Shown: positions 26,293-36,489, numbered from the stretch's first letter. The stretch: 64,000 bases of DNA from Mycolicibacterium aichiense (GCF_010726245.1 NZ_AP022561.1:3782001-3846000), one strand, 5' to 3'. Numbers and translations are program-made. Notes: a model not told the origin generated them from the letters alone.

Positions 26293-27837
26293 TCACATCC
26301 TGAAGACGCCGTAGGAGACGGCTTCGACGGGAGCGTTGGCGGTCACCGAGAGTGCCAGTCCCAGAACAGTTCTGGTATCAGCAGGATCGATGACGCCGTC
26401 GTCCCACAGCCGTGCGGTCGAGTAGTACGGGTTGCCCTGATGTTCGTACTGTTCGCGGATCGGCGCCTTGAAGGCCTCGGATTCCTCCGGCGTCATGTCA
26501 CCGCGCACCGTGGCCAGCACCGAGGCGGCCTGTTCGCCGCCCATCACCGAAATCCGGGCGTTGGGCCACATCCAGAGGAACCGCGGCGAATAGGCGCGAC
26601 CGCACATCGAGTAGTTGCCCGCCCCGTAGGACCCGCCGATCACGACGGTCAGCTTCGGCACTCGGGCGCAGGCCACCGCCGTCACCATCTTCGCGCCGTG
26701 CTTGGCGATCCCGCTTGCCTCGTAGTCGCGCCCGACCATGAAGCCGGTGATGTTCTGCAGGAACAGCAGCGGCACCATCCGCTTGTCGCACAGTTCGATG
26801 AAATGTGCTCCCTTGAGCGCGGATTCACCGAACAGCACACCGTTGTTGGCGACGATGCCGACCGGATGGCCGTGGATGTGCGCGAATCCGGTGACCAGCG
26901 TGGTGCCGTATTCGGCTTTGAACTCGCTGAATTCGCCGCCGTCGACGATGCGGGTGATCACCTCGTGCACGTCGTAGGGCACCCGCGCGTCGACGGGGAC
27001 GACGTCGTAGAGCTCGTGCTGGTCGGCGATCGGTTCGACGGGCGGACGTACATCCCATGGTCGCCGCTCGCGCGGGCCGAGGGTGCCGATGATGCGACGG
27101 ACGATGCGCAGGGCGTCCCGATCGTCGTGGGCGAGGTGGTCGGTCACCCCGGAGGTCTTGGAGTGCAGGTCGCCGCCGCCGAGTTCTTCGGCGGTGACCA
27201 CCTCACCGGTGGCGGCCTTCACCAGCGGCGGGCCGCCGAGGAAGATCGTGCCCTGGTTGCGGACGATCACCGCCTCGTCACTCATTGCGGGGACGTAGGC
27301 GCCGCCTGCGGTGCAGCTGCCGAGGACGGCGGCGATCTGCGGGATGCCGGCCGCGCTCATGGTGGCCTGGTTGAAGAAGATCCGGCCGAAGTGGTCGCGG
27401 TCGGGGAACACTTCGTCCTGGCGGGGTAGGAACGCACCGCCGGAATCCACGAGGTAGATGCATGGCAGGCGGTTCTGCAGCGCGATCTCCTGCGCGCGCA
27501 GGTGCTTTTTGACCGTCACCGGATAGTAGGTGCCGCCTTTGACCGTCGCGTCGTTGGCGACGACCATGCACTCGCGCCCAGACACCCGGCCGATACCGGT
27601 GATGATCCCGGCCGCGGGGCATTCGTCGTCATACATGCCGTCGGCGGCCAGCGGCGCAACCTCGAGAAGTGCACTGCCGGGATCCAGCAGCCCGTCGACC
27701 CGGTCACGCGGCAGCAGCTTGCCCCGGGTGACGTGTCGTTCCCGGGCGCGTTCGGGTCCACCGAGCGCCGCGGCGGCCAGCTTGTCGCGCAACTGCTCGA
27801 CAAGCTGCAGATGCGCCTCACGGTTGGGCGATGCCAT
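26293..27837 (-). CDS. accD1: Acyl-CoA carboxylase carboxyltransferase beta (methylcrotonyl-type)
   Basis: 514 residues. Carboxyltransferase segments are [91 protein letters not shown] and [26 protein letters not shown], matching methylcrotonyl-CoA carboxylase beta more closely than propionyl-CoA types. It is the first gene of the leucine/BCAA operon and is divergent from the TetR gene, with a dyad operator centred about 45 bp upstream. It corresponds to Rv2502c. In M. tuberculosis, scoA, scoB and fadD35 lie between it and the regulator; they are absent here. Confidence 0.9.
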   Translation of the reverse strand: MASPNREAHLQLVEQLRDKLAAAALGGPERARERHVTRGKLLPRDRVDGLLDPGSALLEVAPLAADGMYDDECPAAGIITGIGRVSGRECMVVANDATVKGGTYYPVTVKKHLRAQEIALQNRLPCIYLVDSGGAFLPRQDEVFPDRDHFGRIFFNQATMSAAGIPQIAAVLGSCTAGGAYVPAMSDEAVIVRNQGTIFLGGPPLVKAATGEVVTAEELGGGDLHSKTSGVTDHLAHDDRDALRIVRRIIGTLGPRERRPWDVRPPVEPIADQHELYDVVPVDARVPYDVHEVITRIVDGGEFSEFKAEYGTTLVTGFAHIHGHPVGIVANNGVLFGESALKGAHFIELCDKRMVPLLFLQNITGFMVGRDYEASGIAKHGAKMVTAVACARVPKLTVVIGGSYGAGNYSMCGRAYSPRFLWMWPNARISVMGGEQAASVLATVRGDMTPEESEAFKAPIREQYEHQGNPYYSTARLWDDGVIDPADTRTVLGLALSVTANAPVEAVSYGVFRM

Positions 27838-27862
27838 CGTCGATGCCCCGTCCCGAATTGAG

Positions 27863-27901
27863 TTAATGACGACTAACTGATGTAACGTTAGTGAAGATTA
27901 A
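27863..27901. promoter_or_regulatory. Dyad operator between accD1 and the TetR gene
   Basis: A split inverted repeat: TTAAT (27863-27867) and ACTAAC (27872-27877) mirror GTTAGT (27887-27892) and ATTAA (27897-27901). It lies 26 bp from the accD1 start and covers the first codons of the longest TetR frame. TANNNT-type -10 candidates (TAACGT, 27883-27888) fall inside it. The symmetry and location fit a TetR-dimer site repressing both genes. Confidence 0.65.
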
Positions 27902-28559
27902 CCGAAACGTCCAGAGCCATTCCGGGAGGGTCCCCATCGACACGTCGACCCGTCGAAGCAGGCAGAAATCGGATCGCCGGTCTGCCCTGCTGACGGCCGC
28001 GGAGCGGTTGATAGCGGAGAAGGGCTTTCAGACCGTGCGGATCGAGGACATCGGCGCCGCCGCCGGAGTCAGCGGACCGGCCGTCTACCGGCACTTCCCC
28101 AATAAGGAAGCCCTCCTGGTCGAACTCCTGGTCGGCATCAGCACGCGACTTCTGGCCGGCGCGCGCAGCGTCGTCGACGCCGCTGCCGAGCCGGAAGCTG
28201 CGCTCGCCGGTCTGATCGAATTCCACCTCGACTTCGCACTCGGCGAGTCGGACCTGATCCGCATCCAGGATCGCGATCTCGCCCACCTGCCGGCCTCCGC
28301 CCAGCGGCAGGTGCGCCGGGCGCAGCGCAGCTATGTCGAGGTCTGGGTCGAGGTGTTGCGCCAGGTGCATCCCGACACCGCGGAGGCAGACGCCCGGTTG
28401 ATGGCACATGCGGTGTTCGGTCTGCTCAACTCGACCCCACACAGCATGAAGCCCCTGGCGGCACGAGGAGCCGACCAGGGGCGTTCACGCGATGTACTCC
28501 GGGCTATGACGGTGGCGGCGTTATCCTCGGCCGACCGTCACGCTCGCAGCACCGGCTAA
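27891..28559 (+). CDS. TetR-family repressor of the leucine/BCAA operon (Rv2506-like)
   Basis: Up to 222 residues. The helix-turn-helix is clear ([45 protein letters not shown]) and the ligand domain continues [27 protein letters not shown], as in Rv2506. The only canonical in-frame start before the HTH is GTG 27891, which falls in the operator; it could initiate a leaderless mRNA. A GGGAGGG motif precedes an ATC codon at 27936, where homologues would be expected to begin, but ATC starts are rare. The gene is divergent from accD1. The stop overlaps the next gene by 4 bp. Confidence 0.85.
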   Translation: MKINRNVQSHSGRVPIDTSTRRSRQKSDRRSALLTAAERLIAEKGFQTVRIEDIGAAAGVSGPAVYRHFPNKEALLVELLVGISTRLLAGARSVVDAAAEPEAALAGLIEFHLDFALGESDLIRIQDRDLAHLPASAQRQVRRAQRSYVEVWVEVLRQVHPDTAEADARLMAHAVFGLLNSTPHSMKPLAARGADQGRSRDVLRAMTVAALSSADRHARSTG

Positions 28560-28711
28560 TACCAAGAACGTCTGCCGCCGACCGGGCGGCCGACTGCGCC
28601 GAGCAGCCACAGCACCGCGCCGATGACGAGCAGGATTACCCCGATCGTCCACAGGATCTGGATCTTCAGGACGAATCCCAAGATGAGCAGGATTGCTCCG
28701 AGAATGATCAT
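28556..28711 (-). CDS. Small two-helix membrane protein (DUF6131-like)
   Basis: 51 residues from ATG 28711, which has GGAGG 5-6 nt upstream. Two hydrophobic helices (ILGAILLILGFVLKI and TIGVILLVIGAVLWLLGAV) are followed by a short basic-aromatic tail (GGRRSWY). This matches the DUF6131 group of tiny actinobacterial membrane proteins; function unknown. The longer open frame upstream of the ATG lacks coding character. It converges on the TetR gene with a 4-bp overlap of stops. Confidence 0.7.
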   Translation of the reverse strand: MIILGAILLILGFVLKIQILWTIGVILLVIGAVLWLLGAVGRPVGGRRSWY

Positions 28712-28751
28712 TGATTCCTCCAAATGCTTGCTTGCTGAACTGTTTTCGCCA

Positions 28752-28961
28752 CTATTGACTGGGTTGCGGCAGGTTGCAGCTGGCAACCTTGGGATTGACT
28801 CCCGCGTAATTGAGCGGTCCCGCAACCACCGTCAGAGCGATAGACCCTGCAGTAGCGCAATTGGCTTGACTGTTGGAGAAGTAGCCGCGCTGCCAGGTAG
28901 CGAAAACTCCGATCAGCAGCCACACGATAACGATCACGCCTATGATTCCGCGGCCTCGCAT
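28752..28961 (-). CDS. Small secreted or membrane-anchored protein, unknown function
   Basis: 69 residues from ATG 28961 with AAGGAGG 6 nt upstream, a very strong ribosome site. One hydrophobic helix (GIIGVIVIVWLLIGVFATW) near the N-terminus is followed by an outside-facing domain of about 45 residues with two cysteines (QANCATAGS; KVASCNLPQP) that could form a disulfide. Same strand as the preceding small membrane protein, 40 bp apart, so the two are probably one transcript. No family named. Confidence 0.65.
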   Translation of the reverse strand: MRGRGIIGVIVIVWLLIGVFATWQRGYFSNSQANCATAGSIALTVVAGPLNYAGVNPKVASCNLPQPSQ

Positions 28962-29023
28962 GGTTGGCCTCCTTGATGGTTCGCAGTACTTGGCGGACAA
29001 GGTTTTACCCGCCCGAAAGTTTC

Positions 29024-30907
29024 CTAAACCTTTCGAATTTCGCTGCGCTCGAACGCCATGGCCAGCCAGTCCGCGACCGCTCGGGCCAACGCGGCGTGGT
29101 TCTCGCGTTTGACGATCTCGTGGCCGTCGTCAGCGAAGAGCAGATACCTCACGGTGCGCCCCCGTGCACGCAGTGCTTCGACCATTTGCTCCGATTCACT
29201 GACCGGAACGTTGGTGTCGGTGCCGCCGTGCACCAACAGCAACGGCGCGGTCAACTCATCTACCCGCTGCAGCGGGGAGAGCTCGTCGAGGAGGTCCCGA
29301 TCGGCGATGGGGTGCCCGTATTCGGCATAGGACGCCGCCGCGATCCACGGTTCGGTGGTGCGGTAGAACGTCGCCAGGTCACTCATTCCGCAAATGCTGA
29401 CGCCGGCGACGAACAGATCAGGATGGAACGCCAAGGCCGCCATCGTGAGGTAGCCACCGTAAGACCAACCCGCGCAAGCGATTCGCGCGGGATCGGCCAG
29501 GCCACGCTCGGCAAGGTAGCGCGCACAGTCGGCCACGTCGTCGATCGCGGCGAACCGCTTGTCCTTGTCGTCGGCGTGCACGAATTCCCGGCCCTGCCCA
29601 CCCGAACCCCGGACATTGGGCGTGAACACCGCGATACCTTCGTCGAGCAGTCCCGGGAAGATTTCGCTGTGCGATGGGCGGGCCTGGCCTTCCGGTCCGC
29701 CGTGGAGATAGATCATCATGCCGGTCTGCTCGACACCAGGTGGCGGGCAATACAACCAGCCCGTCAGCGAACGACCGTCCCGTGCGGTGACGAAATGCAG
29801 CCTGGGCCGGTCGGACACCGGACCGACGCTGGGCTTGCGATCGATGCGCTCCCATTCCCGCGACCGGGGATCGACAAGTTCGACGGTGCGCGGCAGGTCC
29901 GCGCCCTGGATCGTCATCGCAACCATCGATCCGCCCGCACTGATGGACAGTTCGCTCGCAACCAGGTTCGGCAGTGGGATCGGCTCGGACACCGTGTAGT
30001 CAACGTACTCGAGGACCTGTAATTCGCTGCAGCCGTTGATGTTCCACAGCAGCGCGACAGTCGACAAGTCGTCACTGACGACGAACTCGTCGAGATCGTG
30101 GCCTCGGCGCTCGGCCACCACGTGATAGGCGACGCCGTCGGGGGTGACCGTGACCTCCAGCAGACGACTGTTGTCCGAGCCGTTGTCGCTGCGGATCAAC
30201 GCGCGTACGTAACCGTCGACGAAATCGGGCCCGTAGGTGTAGGCCGGGTGATAAAGCGTGGTGTGCTCACCGTCCGGACCGGAGCGCAGCCGCCGCGGAT
30301 GGTGATCGTCCAAGATCACTCCCATGTCCGTCGAAGAGCCGGGATCTGAAGGCAGCAAAGCGATTTCGGTCGCGCCGGTCAACATGATCAGCTCGCGATA
30401 GCCGCGGGGGCCGACTCGGATCAGCGCCGACCCGGCCCAGGCGTCCACCAGCCGGCCACCGGAGCGCCGATCCAGCACCGTCACGCTGCCGTCGGCCGGG
30501 TCGATCAGGCTTGACTGACCGACACCGTCCTCCCCGGTGAGGATCGCGCACACCCGGGTGCCGTCCCAGGCGATCAGCTCGGCGGTGCCGGCCATCCCGC
30601 CGAAACCCATGCCGTCGATGCGGCGGGCCATCCGGTCGTCGGGGTCGGTGGTGACCACCCAGATCTGGCTACGGGTACTGCCCTCGGGGGCGACCTGGCA
30701 GGCCAACCAGTGCCCGTCGGCCGAATGGATGACCCGGGTCACCGGCCCCTCCACCGGTAATTCCACATCGCGGGACGAGCTTGCCCGCCAGCCCCGCAGG
30801 AAACGTTGAACGGCGCGCGGATATCCGCCGTCGTCGACGATATGGGCGAATGCCGTCGCGTCGGGCGACAGTGATGCGCCATACGTCGCGCGCACGTCGA
30901 GTTCCAC
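29024..30907 (-). CDS. Prolyl-oligopeptidase family (S9) serine peptidase
   Basis: 627 residues. The N-terminal roughly 370 residues form a beta-propeller-like region. The alpha/beta-hydrolase domain holds the nucleophile Ser in CAGWSYGGYLTMA, the acid in LLVHGGTDTNVPVSES and the His in FADDGHEIVKRENH, so the triad is intact. Upstream PPPGVEQTGMMIYLHGGPEG carries the oxyanion region. No signal peptide is seen, so it is probably cytoplasmic. Members cleave short peptides or act as acylaminoacyl-peptidases. The start ATG is at the end of a 130-bp divergent gap to the MmpS-like gene. Confidence 0.87.
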   Translation of the reverse strand: MELDVRATYGASLSPDATAFAHIVDDGGYPRAVQRFLRGWRASSSRDVELPVEGPVTRVIHSADGHWLACQVAPEGSTRSQIWVVTTDPDDRMARRIDGMGFGGMAGTAELIAWDGTRVCAILTGEDGVGQSSLIDPADGSVTVLDRRSGGRLVDAWAGSALIRVGPRGYRELIMLTGATEIALLPSDPGSSTDMGVILDDHHPRRLRSGPDGEHTTLYHPAYTYGPDFVDGYVRALIRSDNGSDNSRLLEVTVTPDGVAYHVVAERRGHDLDEFVVSDDLSTVALLWNINGCSELQVLEYVDYTVSEPIPLPNLVASELSISAGGSMVAMTIQGADLPRTVELVDPRSREWERIDRKPSVGPVSDRPRLHFVTARDGRSLTGWLYCPPPGVEQTGMMIYLHGGPEGQARPSHSEIFPGLLDEGIAVFTPNVRGSGGQGREFVHADDKDKRFAAIDDVADCARYLAERGLADPARIACAGWSYGGYLTMAALAFHPDLFVAGVSICGMSDLATFYRTTEPWIAAASYAEYGHPIADRDLLDELSPLQRVDELTAPLLLVHGGTDTNVPVSESEQMVEALRARGRTVRYLLFADDGHEIVKRENHAALARAVADWLAMAFERSEIRKV

Positions 30908-31042
30908 GCCACCTCACTTTCTTTGGTTCCTCTTACTCCAGTAACACGTTCCACGTCGGCCGCCGGTGGTAAACACGGTGCTGAGTAACAGGCATCAACC
31001 CCGCGCTGCCACTCGCAGGTAGCCTGCAAGCATGAGGTGGGA

Positions 31043-31804
31043 ATGAACGATCCGCGTCGACCAGGGTGGTCTGACCCGACGCAGTCGGCCGGCAATGGTT
31101 ATCCGCCGAGCACCGATCCCGCCTACTCCGGTCAGTATTACGGACCCGGCTACGGCGGCCCCGGCTACGGTCAGGGCGGTGTGCCGCCGACGATGCAGCC
31201 CACCGAACAGCTGCCGTCCTACTGGCATCAAGGCGGCGGGTATCCGCCCAGCGAGCCACCCGAGCCGCCCCCGGGCCCACCCAAGTCGCCGAAGTGGTTG
31301 TGGATCGCCGCGGCGGTCGCGGTGCTGCTGGTGGTGGGACTGGTGATCGCCCTCGTGATCGTGACCAGCTCGGCCAGAGAGTCGACCGTGGTGGCTCCGC
31401 TGCCGTCGCTGTCGGAGACGACGACCGCGCCGCGGGCCACCACTCTGGTGCCGACGACGACGCGGCCCACGCTGCCGACGACCAGCGGCGCACCGGGTAC
31501 CGCGGCGCCGCCGCCCACCGACTCCACCAGCCCGACGGGCACCGACACCGTCGTCTACACGGTCTCTGGTGACGGTCGCGCGATCAATATCACCTACGTC
31601 GACACCGGCGGCATCATGCAGACCGAGTTCAACGTGATGCTGCCGTGGAGCAAGGAAGTCAGCCTGTCGTCGCCGGCGCGGACCTCGGCCAGCGTCGCGG
31701 TGGTCAATGTCGGGCGCGACGTGACCTGCAGCGTGTCGGTGAACGGCTCGCAGGTCCGGGAGCGCACCGGCCGCGGCCTGACGATCTGCACCGGGGCGGG
31801 CTAA
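31043..31804 (+). CDS. MmpS-like membrane protein (Rv2507-like)
   Basis: 253 residues from ATG 31043 with GAGGTGG just upstream. The first 80 residues are cytoplasmic, Pro/Gly/Tyr-rich (YYGPGYGGPGYGQGG). A single membrane helix follows (WLWIAAAVAVLLVVGLVIAL, about 88-110), then a Thr/Pro linker. The C-terminal 85 residues form the MmpS-type beta domain (VVYTVSGDGRAINITYVDTGG; CSVSVNGSQVRERTGRGLTICT). MmpS proteins assist MmpL lipid or siderophore transporters, but no mmpL is nearby. The stop overlaps that of the converging MFS gene by 4 bp. Confidence 0.8.
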   Translation: MNDPRRPGWSDPTQSAGNGYPPSTDPAYSGQYYGPGYGGPGYGQGGVPPTMQPTEQLPSYWHQGGGYPPSEPPEPPPGPPKSPKWLWIAAAVAVLLVVGLVIALVIVTSSARESTVVAPLPSLSETTTAPRATTLVPTTTRPTLPTTSGAPGTAAPPPTDSTSPTGTDTVVYTVSGDGRAINITYVDTGGIMQTEFNVMLPWSKEVSLSSPARTSASVAVVNVGRDVTCSVSVNGSQVRERTGRGLTICTGAG

Positions 31805-33120
31805 CCCGCCCGGTGGTTGTTGGGCACCTTCACCAGCAGCATGCCCAGCAGGCCGACGGCCAGCACCACGCACAGCCCGCCGAGCCCGGCGCGGTCGGCG
31901 TGGAACGCGTCGACGAAGACGAAGAACAGCCACGGCGCCAGGAACGACGCCGCCCGCCCGGTGGTGGTGTAGAGCCCGAACGCCACGGCTTCCTTGCCGT
32001 CGCTGACCATCCTCAGCAGCACCGTGCGCGCCGACGTGGTGACCGGTCCGACACATAGCGCCAACAGCAGGCCGCAGATCCAGAACACGACAGGGCCCGA
32101 CAGCGACAGCAGCGTAAGGCCGACGACGATCATCAACGTCAGCGAGGCGACGATCACCGGCTTGCCGCCGATCCGGTCGTCGACCGGCCCGGCGATCACC
32201 GCGCCGAGGGCGGCCATGGTGCTGGCGATCACCCCGAAGATGAGCACGTTGGACGGCGAGATGCCGTAGACGCTGACGCCGAGCACCGCGCCGAACGCGA
32301 AGACGCCGGCGATGCCGTCGCGGAATATTGCGCTGACCACCAGGTAGTAGACCAGGTTCCGGTCGCGCCGCCACTCCGAGCGCAGATCGTTCCACAATCC
32401 GCGGTACCCGCCGGCCTGACCGGGTGGCATCGGCTCCAGGTCGGCGGCCGGGGCGAGGGTGTGAGCGGTGATCAGCAGCGGCAGCGCCAGTACCACGAAC
32501 CAGGCGGCCGCCATCAGCATTGCCGCGCGCACGTTCTGGCCGTCATCGACCGGGACCCCGAACAGCCCCCGGTTCGGGCCTGAGCCTGCGATGAACGCGA
32601 CGTAGATGATCATCAGCAGCAGCACGCTGCCGAAATATCCGGCGGCGGCTCCGATTCCGGAGATGCGCCCGGACGTCTGCGGGGTGGTGAGCTGCCTCAG
32701 CATCGCGTTGTAGGGCACGCTGGCCAGGTCGCCGCACGCCGCGGTGAACGCCAGCAGCACCAGGCCCATCGCGAAGTAAGCCGGCTCCGCGCGGATGAGG
32801 CTCATCGCCGTCGTCGACAGCACCGCCAACCCGGTCAGCAGCATCAGGGCGGCGCGACGCCGCTGCGGTGCCTGAACCAGCACGCCGGTGAGCGGCGCGA
32901 GAACCGCGACGGTGAGGCCGGCAAGTGCCAGCGCCCGGCCCAGCCAGCTTGCCGGCGAGGTGTCGCCCGGCAGACCCTGGCCGACCGTGCTGGTCAGGTA
33001 AACAGCGAAAACGAAGGTCGCGACGATGGCGTTCATCCCGGTGGAACCGCAGTCCCACAGGGCCCACGCCAGAACTTTTGACCGCCCGGCGGTCTGGGCA
33101 ACCGACGGGGGCCTGGGCAT
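31801..33120 (-). CDS. MFS transporter (Rv2508c-like)
   Basis: 439 residues from ATG 33120, preceded by AGGGTGG. It has twelve predicted hydrophobic segments, a UMF1/MFS-like N-terminus (VLAWALWDCGSTGMNAIVATFVFAVYL), ACGDLASVPYNAMLRQLT after helix 4, a central hydrophilic loop around LRSEWRRDRNLVYYL, and GPVDDRIGGKPVIVASL in the second half. The AWALWDxGxxxxNxxxxTFVF pattern resembles the Vacuole effluxer (Atg22/UMF1) group of the MFS. Substrate unknown. It is divergent from cmrA by 73 bp. Confidence 0.82.
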   Translation of the reverse strand: MPRPPSVAQTAGRSKVLAWALWDCGSTGMNAIVATFVFAVYLTSTVGQGLPGDTSPASWLGRALALAGLTVAVLAPLTGVLVQAPQRRRAALMLLTGLAVLSTTAMSLIRAEPAYFAMGLVLLAFTAACGDLASVPYNAMLRQLTTPQTSGRISGIGAAAGYFGSVLLLMIIYVAFIAGSGPNRGLFGVPVDDGQNVRAAMLMAAAWFVVLALPLLITAHTLAPAADLEPMPPGQAGGYRGLWNDLRSEWRRDRNLVYYLVVSAIFRDGIAGVFAFGAVLGVSVYGISPSNVLIFGVIASTMAALGAVIAGPVDDRIGGKPVIVASLTLMIVVGLTLLSLSGPVVFWICGLLLALCVGPVTTSARTVLLRMVSDGKEAVAFGLYTTTGRAASFLAPWLFFVFVDAFHADRAGLGGLCVVLAVGLLGMLLVKVPNNHRAG

Positions 33121-33193
33121 GCGGGCCACCCTATCCACTGCCCGAGTCGCTGGCGCTCCTGCCCACCGCAACCCATCCCCCTACGATTGCCGC

Positions 33194-34000
33194 ATGCCAG
33201 TACCCGCCCCCTCCCCGGACAGCAGAGCCGTCGTCACCGGTGCCTCCCAAGGCATCGGTGAGGCGCTGGCCACCGAACTCGCCGCCCGCGGCCATCACCT
33301 GATCATCACCGCGCGCCGCGGTGAGGTGCTGGCCGAGCTGGCCGCACGACTCACCGAGCGCTACCGCGTCAATGTCGAGGTGCGCGCGGTGGACCTCGCG
33401 GATCCCGACGCGCGGACCGCGTTCGCCGACGAACTGGCCGGCCACGAGATCTCGATCCTGTGCGCCAATGCGGGCACCGCTACTTTCGGGCCCGTTGCGA
33501 AGCTGGATCCGGCGGCCGAGCGGGCGCAGGTCCAGCTCAACGTTCTCGGTGTGCACGATCTGGTGCTGGCGGTGCTGCCGGGGATGGTCGCCCGCAAGGC
33601 CGGCGGCATCCTGATCTCGGGCTCGGCGGCCGGAAACTCGCCGATCCCGAACAACGCCACCTACGCCGCGACCAAGGCGTTCGCGAACACATTCAGTGAG
33701 TCGCTGCGCGGCGAATTGAAGGGTGTCGGAGTGCACGTTACGGTGCTGGCGCCGGGGCCGGTGCGTACCGAGCTGCCCGACGAGGCGGAGCAGTCATTGG
33801 TGGAGCGATTGATCCCCGACTTCCTGTGGATCAACACCGAGTACACGGCGCGGATCTCGCTGGATGGCTTGGAGCACAACAAGATGCGAGTGGTGCCCGG
33901 ACTGACGTCCAAGGCGATGTCGGTGGCGTCGGGGTACGCGCCGCGCTCGATCGTCACCCCGATCGTCGGCGCGGTCTACAAGAAGCTGGGCGGCGACTAG
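33194..34000 (+). CDS. cmrA: Short-chain dehydrogenase, mycolate reductase CmrA
   Basis: 268 residues, the same length I recall for Rv2509. Rossmann motif VTGASQGIGEALA, NAG motif CANAGTATFG, catalytic Ser in ISGSAAGNSPIPN and YAATK, then LAPGPVRTELPD. CmrA reduces the beta-keto mycolate precursor at the last step of mycolic acid synthesis, after Pks13. Gene order (MmpS-like, MFS, this gene, HerA-like ATPase, orn) matches the M. tuberculosis locus, which strengthens the assignment. ATG 33194 is used; the frame is open upstream but without family resemblance. Confidence 0.87.
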   Translation: MPVPAPSPDSRAVVTGASQGIGEALATELAARGHHLIITARRGEVLAELAARLTERYRVNVEVRAVDLADPDARTAFADELAGHEISILCANAGTATFGPVAKLDPAAERAQVQLNVLGVHDLVLAVLPGMVARKAGGILISGSAAGNSPIPNNATYAATKAFANTFSESLRGELKGVGVHVTVLAPGPVRTELPDEAEQSLVERLIPDFLWINTEYTARISLDGLEHNKMRVVPGLTSKAMSVASGYAPRSIVTPIVGAVYKKLGGD

Positions 34001-34208
34001 CTCACTCGCGCTCTCTCACCCACACCGACATGTGGCAGCAGAAGTGCGAGTGGACGCCTGCAATTCGTCGATCCCGGCTCCTCACCGTGGCGGCGAGGGC
34101 CATCCCCGCGGAGCTCGTCAGCGAGATCGACGTGAGCGTGGACAAGATCGAGTGACGGTCACGCTGGCGTCGATCTCGATGAAGTCGAGCCAGGGTCGCG
34201 GCGCGTGC

Positions 34209-35780
34209 CTAGCGCCTGCGGCGGCCCGTTCCGAAGATGCTGCGGGTGATCTCGCGACCGATCACCGTGCCCGCCGATCGCATCGCGCTCTTGAACGCCG
34301 GGCTGTTCATCACCTGATCGAGCACGCCGGGCTCGGCCTTCTGCGGCTTGGGCATCGGCGGCAGGTCGATTCCGGTGGGCAGCAGCGGCGGCAGGTCGGC
34401 GGGTTCCTGTGGCGGCGGGGCCAGTTTCGTCGCCAGCATCTCGTAGGCGGATTCCCGGTCGACGGTCTGGCCGTACTTGGCGAACAGCGAACTCGATTGC
34501 GCCGCAGCCTTGATCGCATCGGGGCCGATGGTGTCCATCAGCGACTGCGGCGGGCGTAGCCGGGTCCAGGCCACCGGGGTCGGAGCGCCGCGCTCGGAGA
34601 GCACGGTGACGATGGCCTCGCCGATGCCCAATGACGTCAAATCCGTTTCCAGATCGTAGAACTGGGTCTTGGGGTAGGTGCGCACCGTCTTCGACAGCGC
34701 CTTCTGGTCGTCCGGTGTGAACGCCCGCAGCGCGTGCTGAATGCGGGCACCCAGTTGCGACAGCACATTGTTGGGCACATCGGTGGGCAGCTGGGTGCAG
34801 AAGAACACCCCGACACCTTTGGAGCGGATCAGTTTGACCGTCTGCTCGACCTGTTGCAGGAATGCTTTGGACGCATCGGTGAACAACAGGTGTGCCTCGT
34901 CGAAGAAGAACACCAGCTTGGGCTTGTCGACGTCACCGACCTCGGGCAGATAGGTGAACAGGTCGGCGAGCACCCACATCAGGAATGTGGAGAACATCAC
35001 CGGCCGCGCGGCCTGGTCGCCGAGCTCGAGCAGGGTGATCACGCCGCGGCCCTGTGCATCGACGCGAAGTAGATCGGCGGGGTCGATCTCGGGTTCCCCG
35101 AAGAAGGTGTCGCCGCCCTCGGCTTCGAGGTTGACCAGTGCGCGCAGAATGACGCCCGCGGTCTGGGCGGACACCCCGCCGATGGTCTTCAGCGTTTCCT
35201 TGCCCTGGTCGCTGGTCAGATAGGTGATCACCGACCGGAGATCTTTCAGGTCGAGCAGCGGCAGCCCTTGTTGATCGGCCCAGTGGAAGATCAGTCCGAG
35301 CGTGGACTCCTGAGTGGCATTGAGCCCCAACACCTTCGACAGCAGAATAGGTCCGAAGGCCGAAATCGTGGCGCGCACCGGGACCCCGATTCCGCCGGTG
35401 CCCAGCGAAAGGAACTCGACGGGGAACGGCGCGCCCGCCCAGTCGTCGTCGCCAGTGTCCTTGGCGCGCTGCAGGGTCCGGTCACTGGACTCCCCCGGCC
35501 GCGACAAGCCGGACAGGTCACCTTTGACGTCGGCCATCATCACCGGCACGCCGGCCGCAGACAGCTGCTCGGCGATAACCTGCAGTGTCTTGGTCTTACC
35601 GGTACCGGTGGCTCCGGCGACCAGGCCGTGGCGGTTCATCATGGCCAGCGGGATGCGGACCTGCGCCGCCGGATCGACTGCGCCATCGATGACGACCGAG
35701 CCGAGATCGAGTGTCGCCCCTGTGGTCACGTAGCCGGCGGCGATCTGCTGGGCAGGGGTCGTCGTCGATTCGCTGCTCAT
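34209..35780 (-). CDS. HerA-like ATPase (DUF853 family, Rv2510c-like)
   Basis: 523 residues from ATG 35780 with GGAGGCGG upstream; the longer open frame to 36221 is antisense to orn and rejected. Walker A is [14 protein letters not shown], Walker B is [13 protein letters not shown], and a downstream [29 protein letters not shown] segment is typical of the HerA/FtsK-related DUF853 group. Members are hexameric DNA-translocase-like ATPases of poorly known function. The final 30 residues are basic ([17 protein letters not shown]). Divergent from orn by 73 bp. Confidence 0.85.
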   Translation of the reverse strand: MSSESTTTPAQQIAAGYVTTGATLDLGSVVIDGAVDPAAQVRIPLAMMNRHGLVAGATGTGKTKTLQVIAEQLSAAGVPVMMADVKGDLSGLSRPGESSDRTLQRAKDTGDDDWAGAPFPVEFLSLGTGGIGVPVRATISAFGPILLSKVLGLNATQESTLGLIFHWADQQGLPLLDLKDLRSVITYLTSDQGKETLKTIGGVSAQTAGVILRALVNLEAEGGDTFFGEPEIDPADLLRVDAQGRGVITLLELGDQAARPVMFSTFLMWVLADLFTYLPEVGDVDKPKLVFFFDEAHLLFTDASKAFLQQVEQTVKLIRSKGVGVFFCTQLPTDVPNNVLSQLGARIQHALRAFTPDDQKALSKTVRTYPKTQFYDLETDLTSLGIGEAIVTVLSERGAPTPVAWTRLRPPQSLMDTIGPDAIKAAAQSSSLFAKYGQTVDRESAYEMLATKLAPPPQEPADLPPLLPTGIDLPPMPKPQKAEPGVLDQVMNSPAFKSAMRSAGTVIGREITRSIFGTGRRRR

Positions 35781-35853
35781 CGGCCGCCTCCGTGGTCGCT
35801 CGGGTGATGGCCATACGACACTACAAGTCAGCGGGGGCTTAGGGTTGAGCGCT

Positions 35854-36489
35854 GTGCGTGAAGAATTGGTGTGGATCGACTGCGAGATGACCGGCCTCGA
35901 TCTGCGGACCGACAAGCTCATCGAGATCGCCGCCCTGGTGACCGACGCCGAGCTCAACGTTCTCGGCGAGGGTATCGACGTCGTCATCCATGCCGATGAC
36001 GAGTCCCTGGACGGGATGGTCGAGGTTGTCACCCAGATGCACAGCCGGTCCGGGCTCACCGAGGAGGTCCGCGCGTCGGTCATCGACGTGCCGGCCGCCG
36101 AGGAACTCGTGATGGAGTACATCCGCTCGCACGTGAAGCAGGCCAAGACCGCGCCGCTGGCGGGCAATTCGATCGCCACCGACCGCGGATTCATCGCCCG
36201 GGACATGCCGACGCTGGACAACTACCTGCACTACCGGATGATCGACGTCAGCTCGATCAAGGAGCTGTGCCGGCGCTGGTATCCGCGGATCTACTACGGA
36301 CAGCCGGAAAAGGGTCTCGCCCACCGCGCGCTGGCGGACATCCAGGAGTCGATCCGCGAGCTGAAGTACTACCGGCGCACCGCGTTCGTCCCCCAGCCCG
36401 GGCCCTCTACCAGCGAGATTGCCGCAGCCGCCGCCGAGGTCGACGCCCCGGGCGAATCGGATTCGGCTGGAGAGGCCGACAACAGCTAG
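35854..36489 (+). CDS. orn: Oligoribonuclease
   Basis: 211 residues. This DEDDh 3'-5' exonuclease shows ExoI in [10 protein letters not shown], ExoII around [18 protein letters not shown], and ExoIII with [18 protein letters not shown]. It degrades two- to five-nucleotide RNAs, including pGpG from cyclic di-GMP turnover, which is relevant given the diguanylate cyclase in this window. GTG 35854 gives the expected N-terminus just before [12 protein letters not shown] 35845 is an alternative. It corresponds to Rv2511. Confidence 0.93.
   Translation: MREELVWIDCEMTGLDLRTDKLIEIAALVTDAELNVLGEGIDVVIHADDESLDGMVEVVTQMHSRSGLTEEVRASVIDVPAAEELVMEYIRSHVKQAKTAPLAGNSIATDRGFIARDMPTLDNYLHYRMIDVSSIKELCRRWYPRIYYGQPEKGLAHRALADIQESIRELKYYRRTAFVPQPGPSTSEIAAAAAEVDAPGESDSAGEADNS

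Noticed and set aside
35781..36221. Longer start for the HerA-like ATPase
   Set aside because: It would be antisense to orn; ATG 35780 has a good ribosome site and begins just before the conserved domain.
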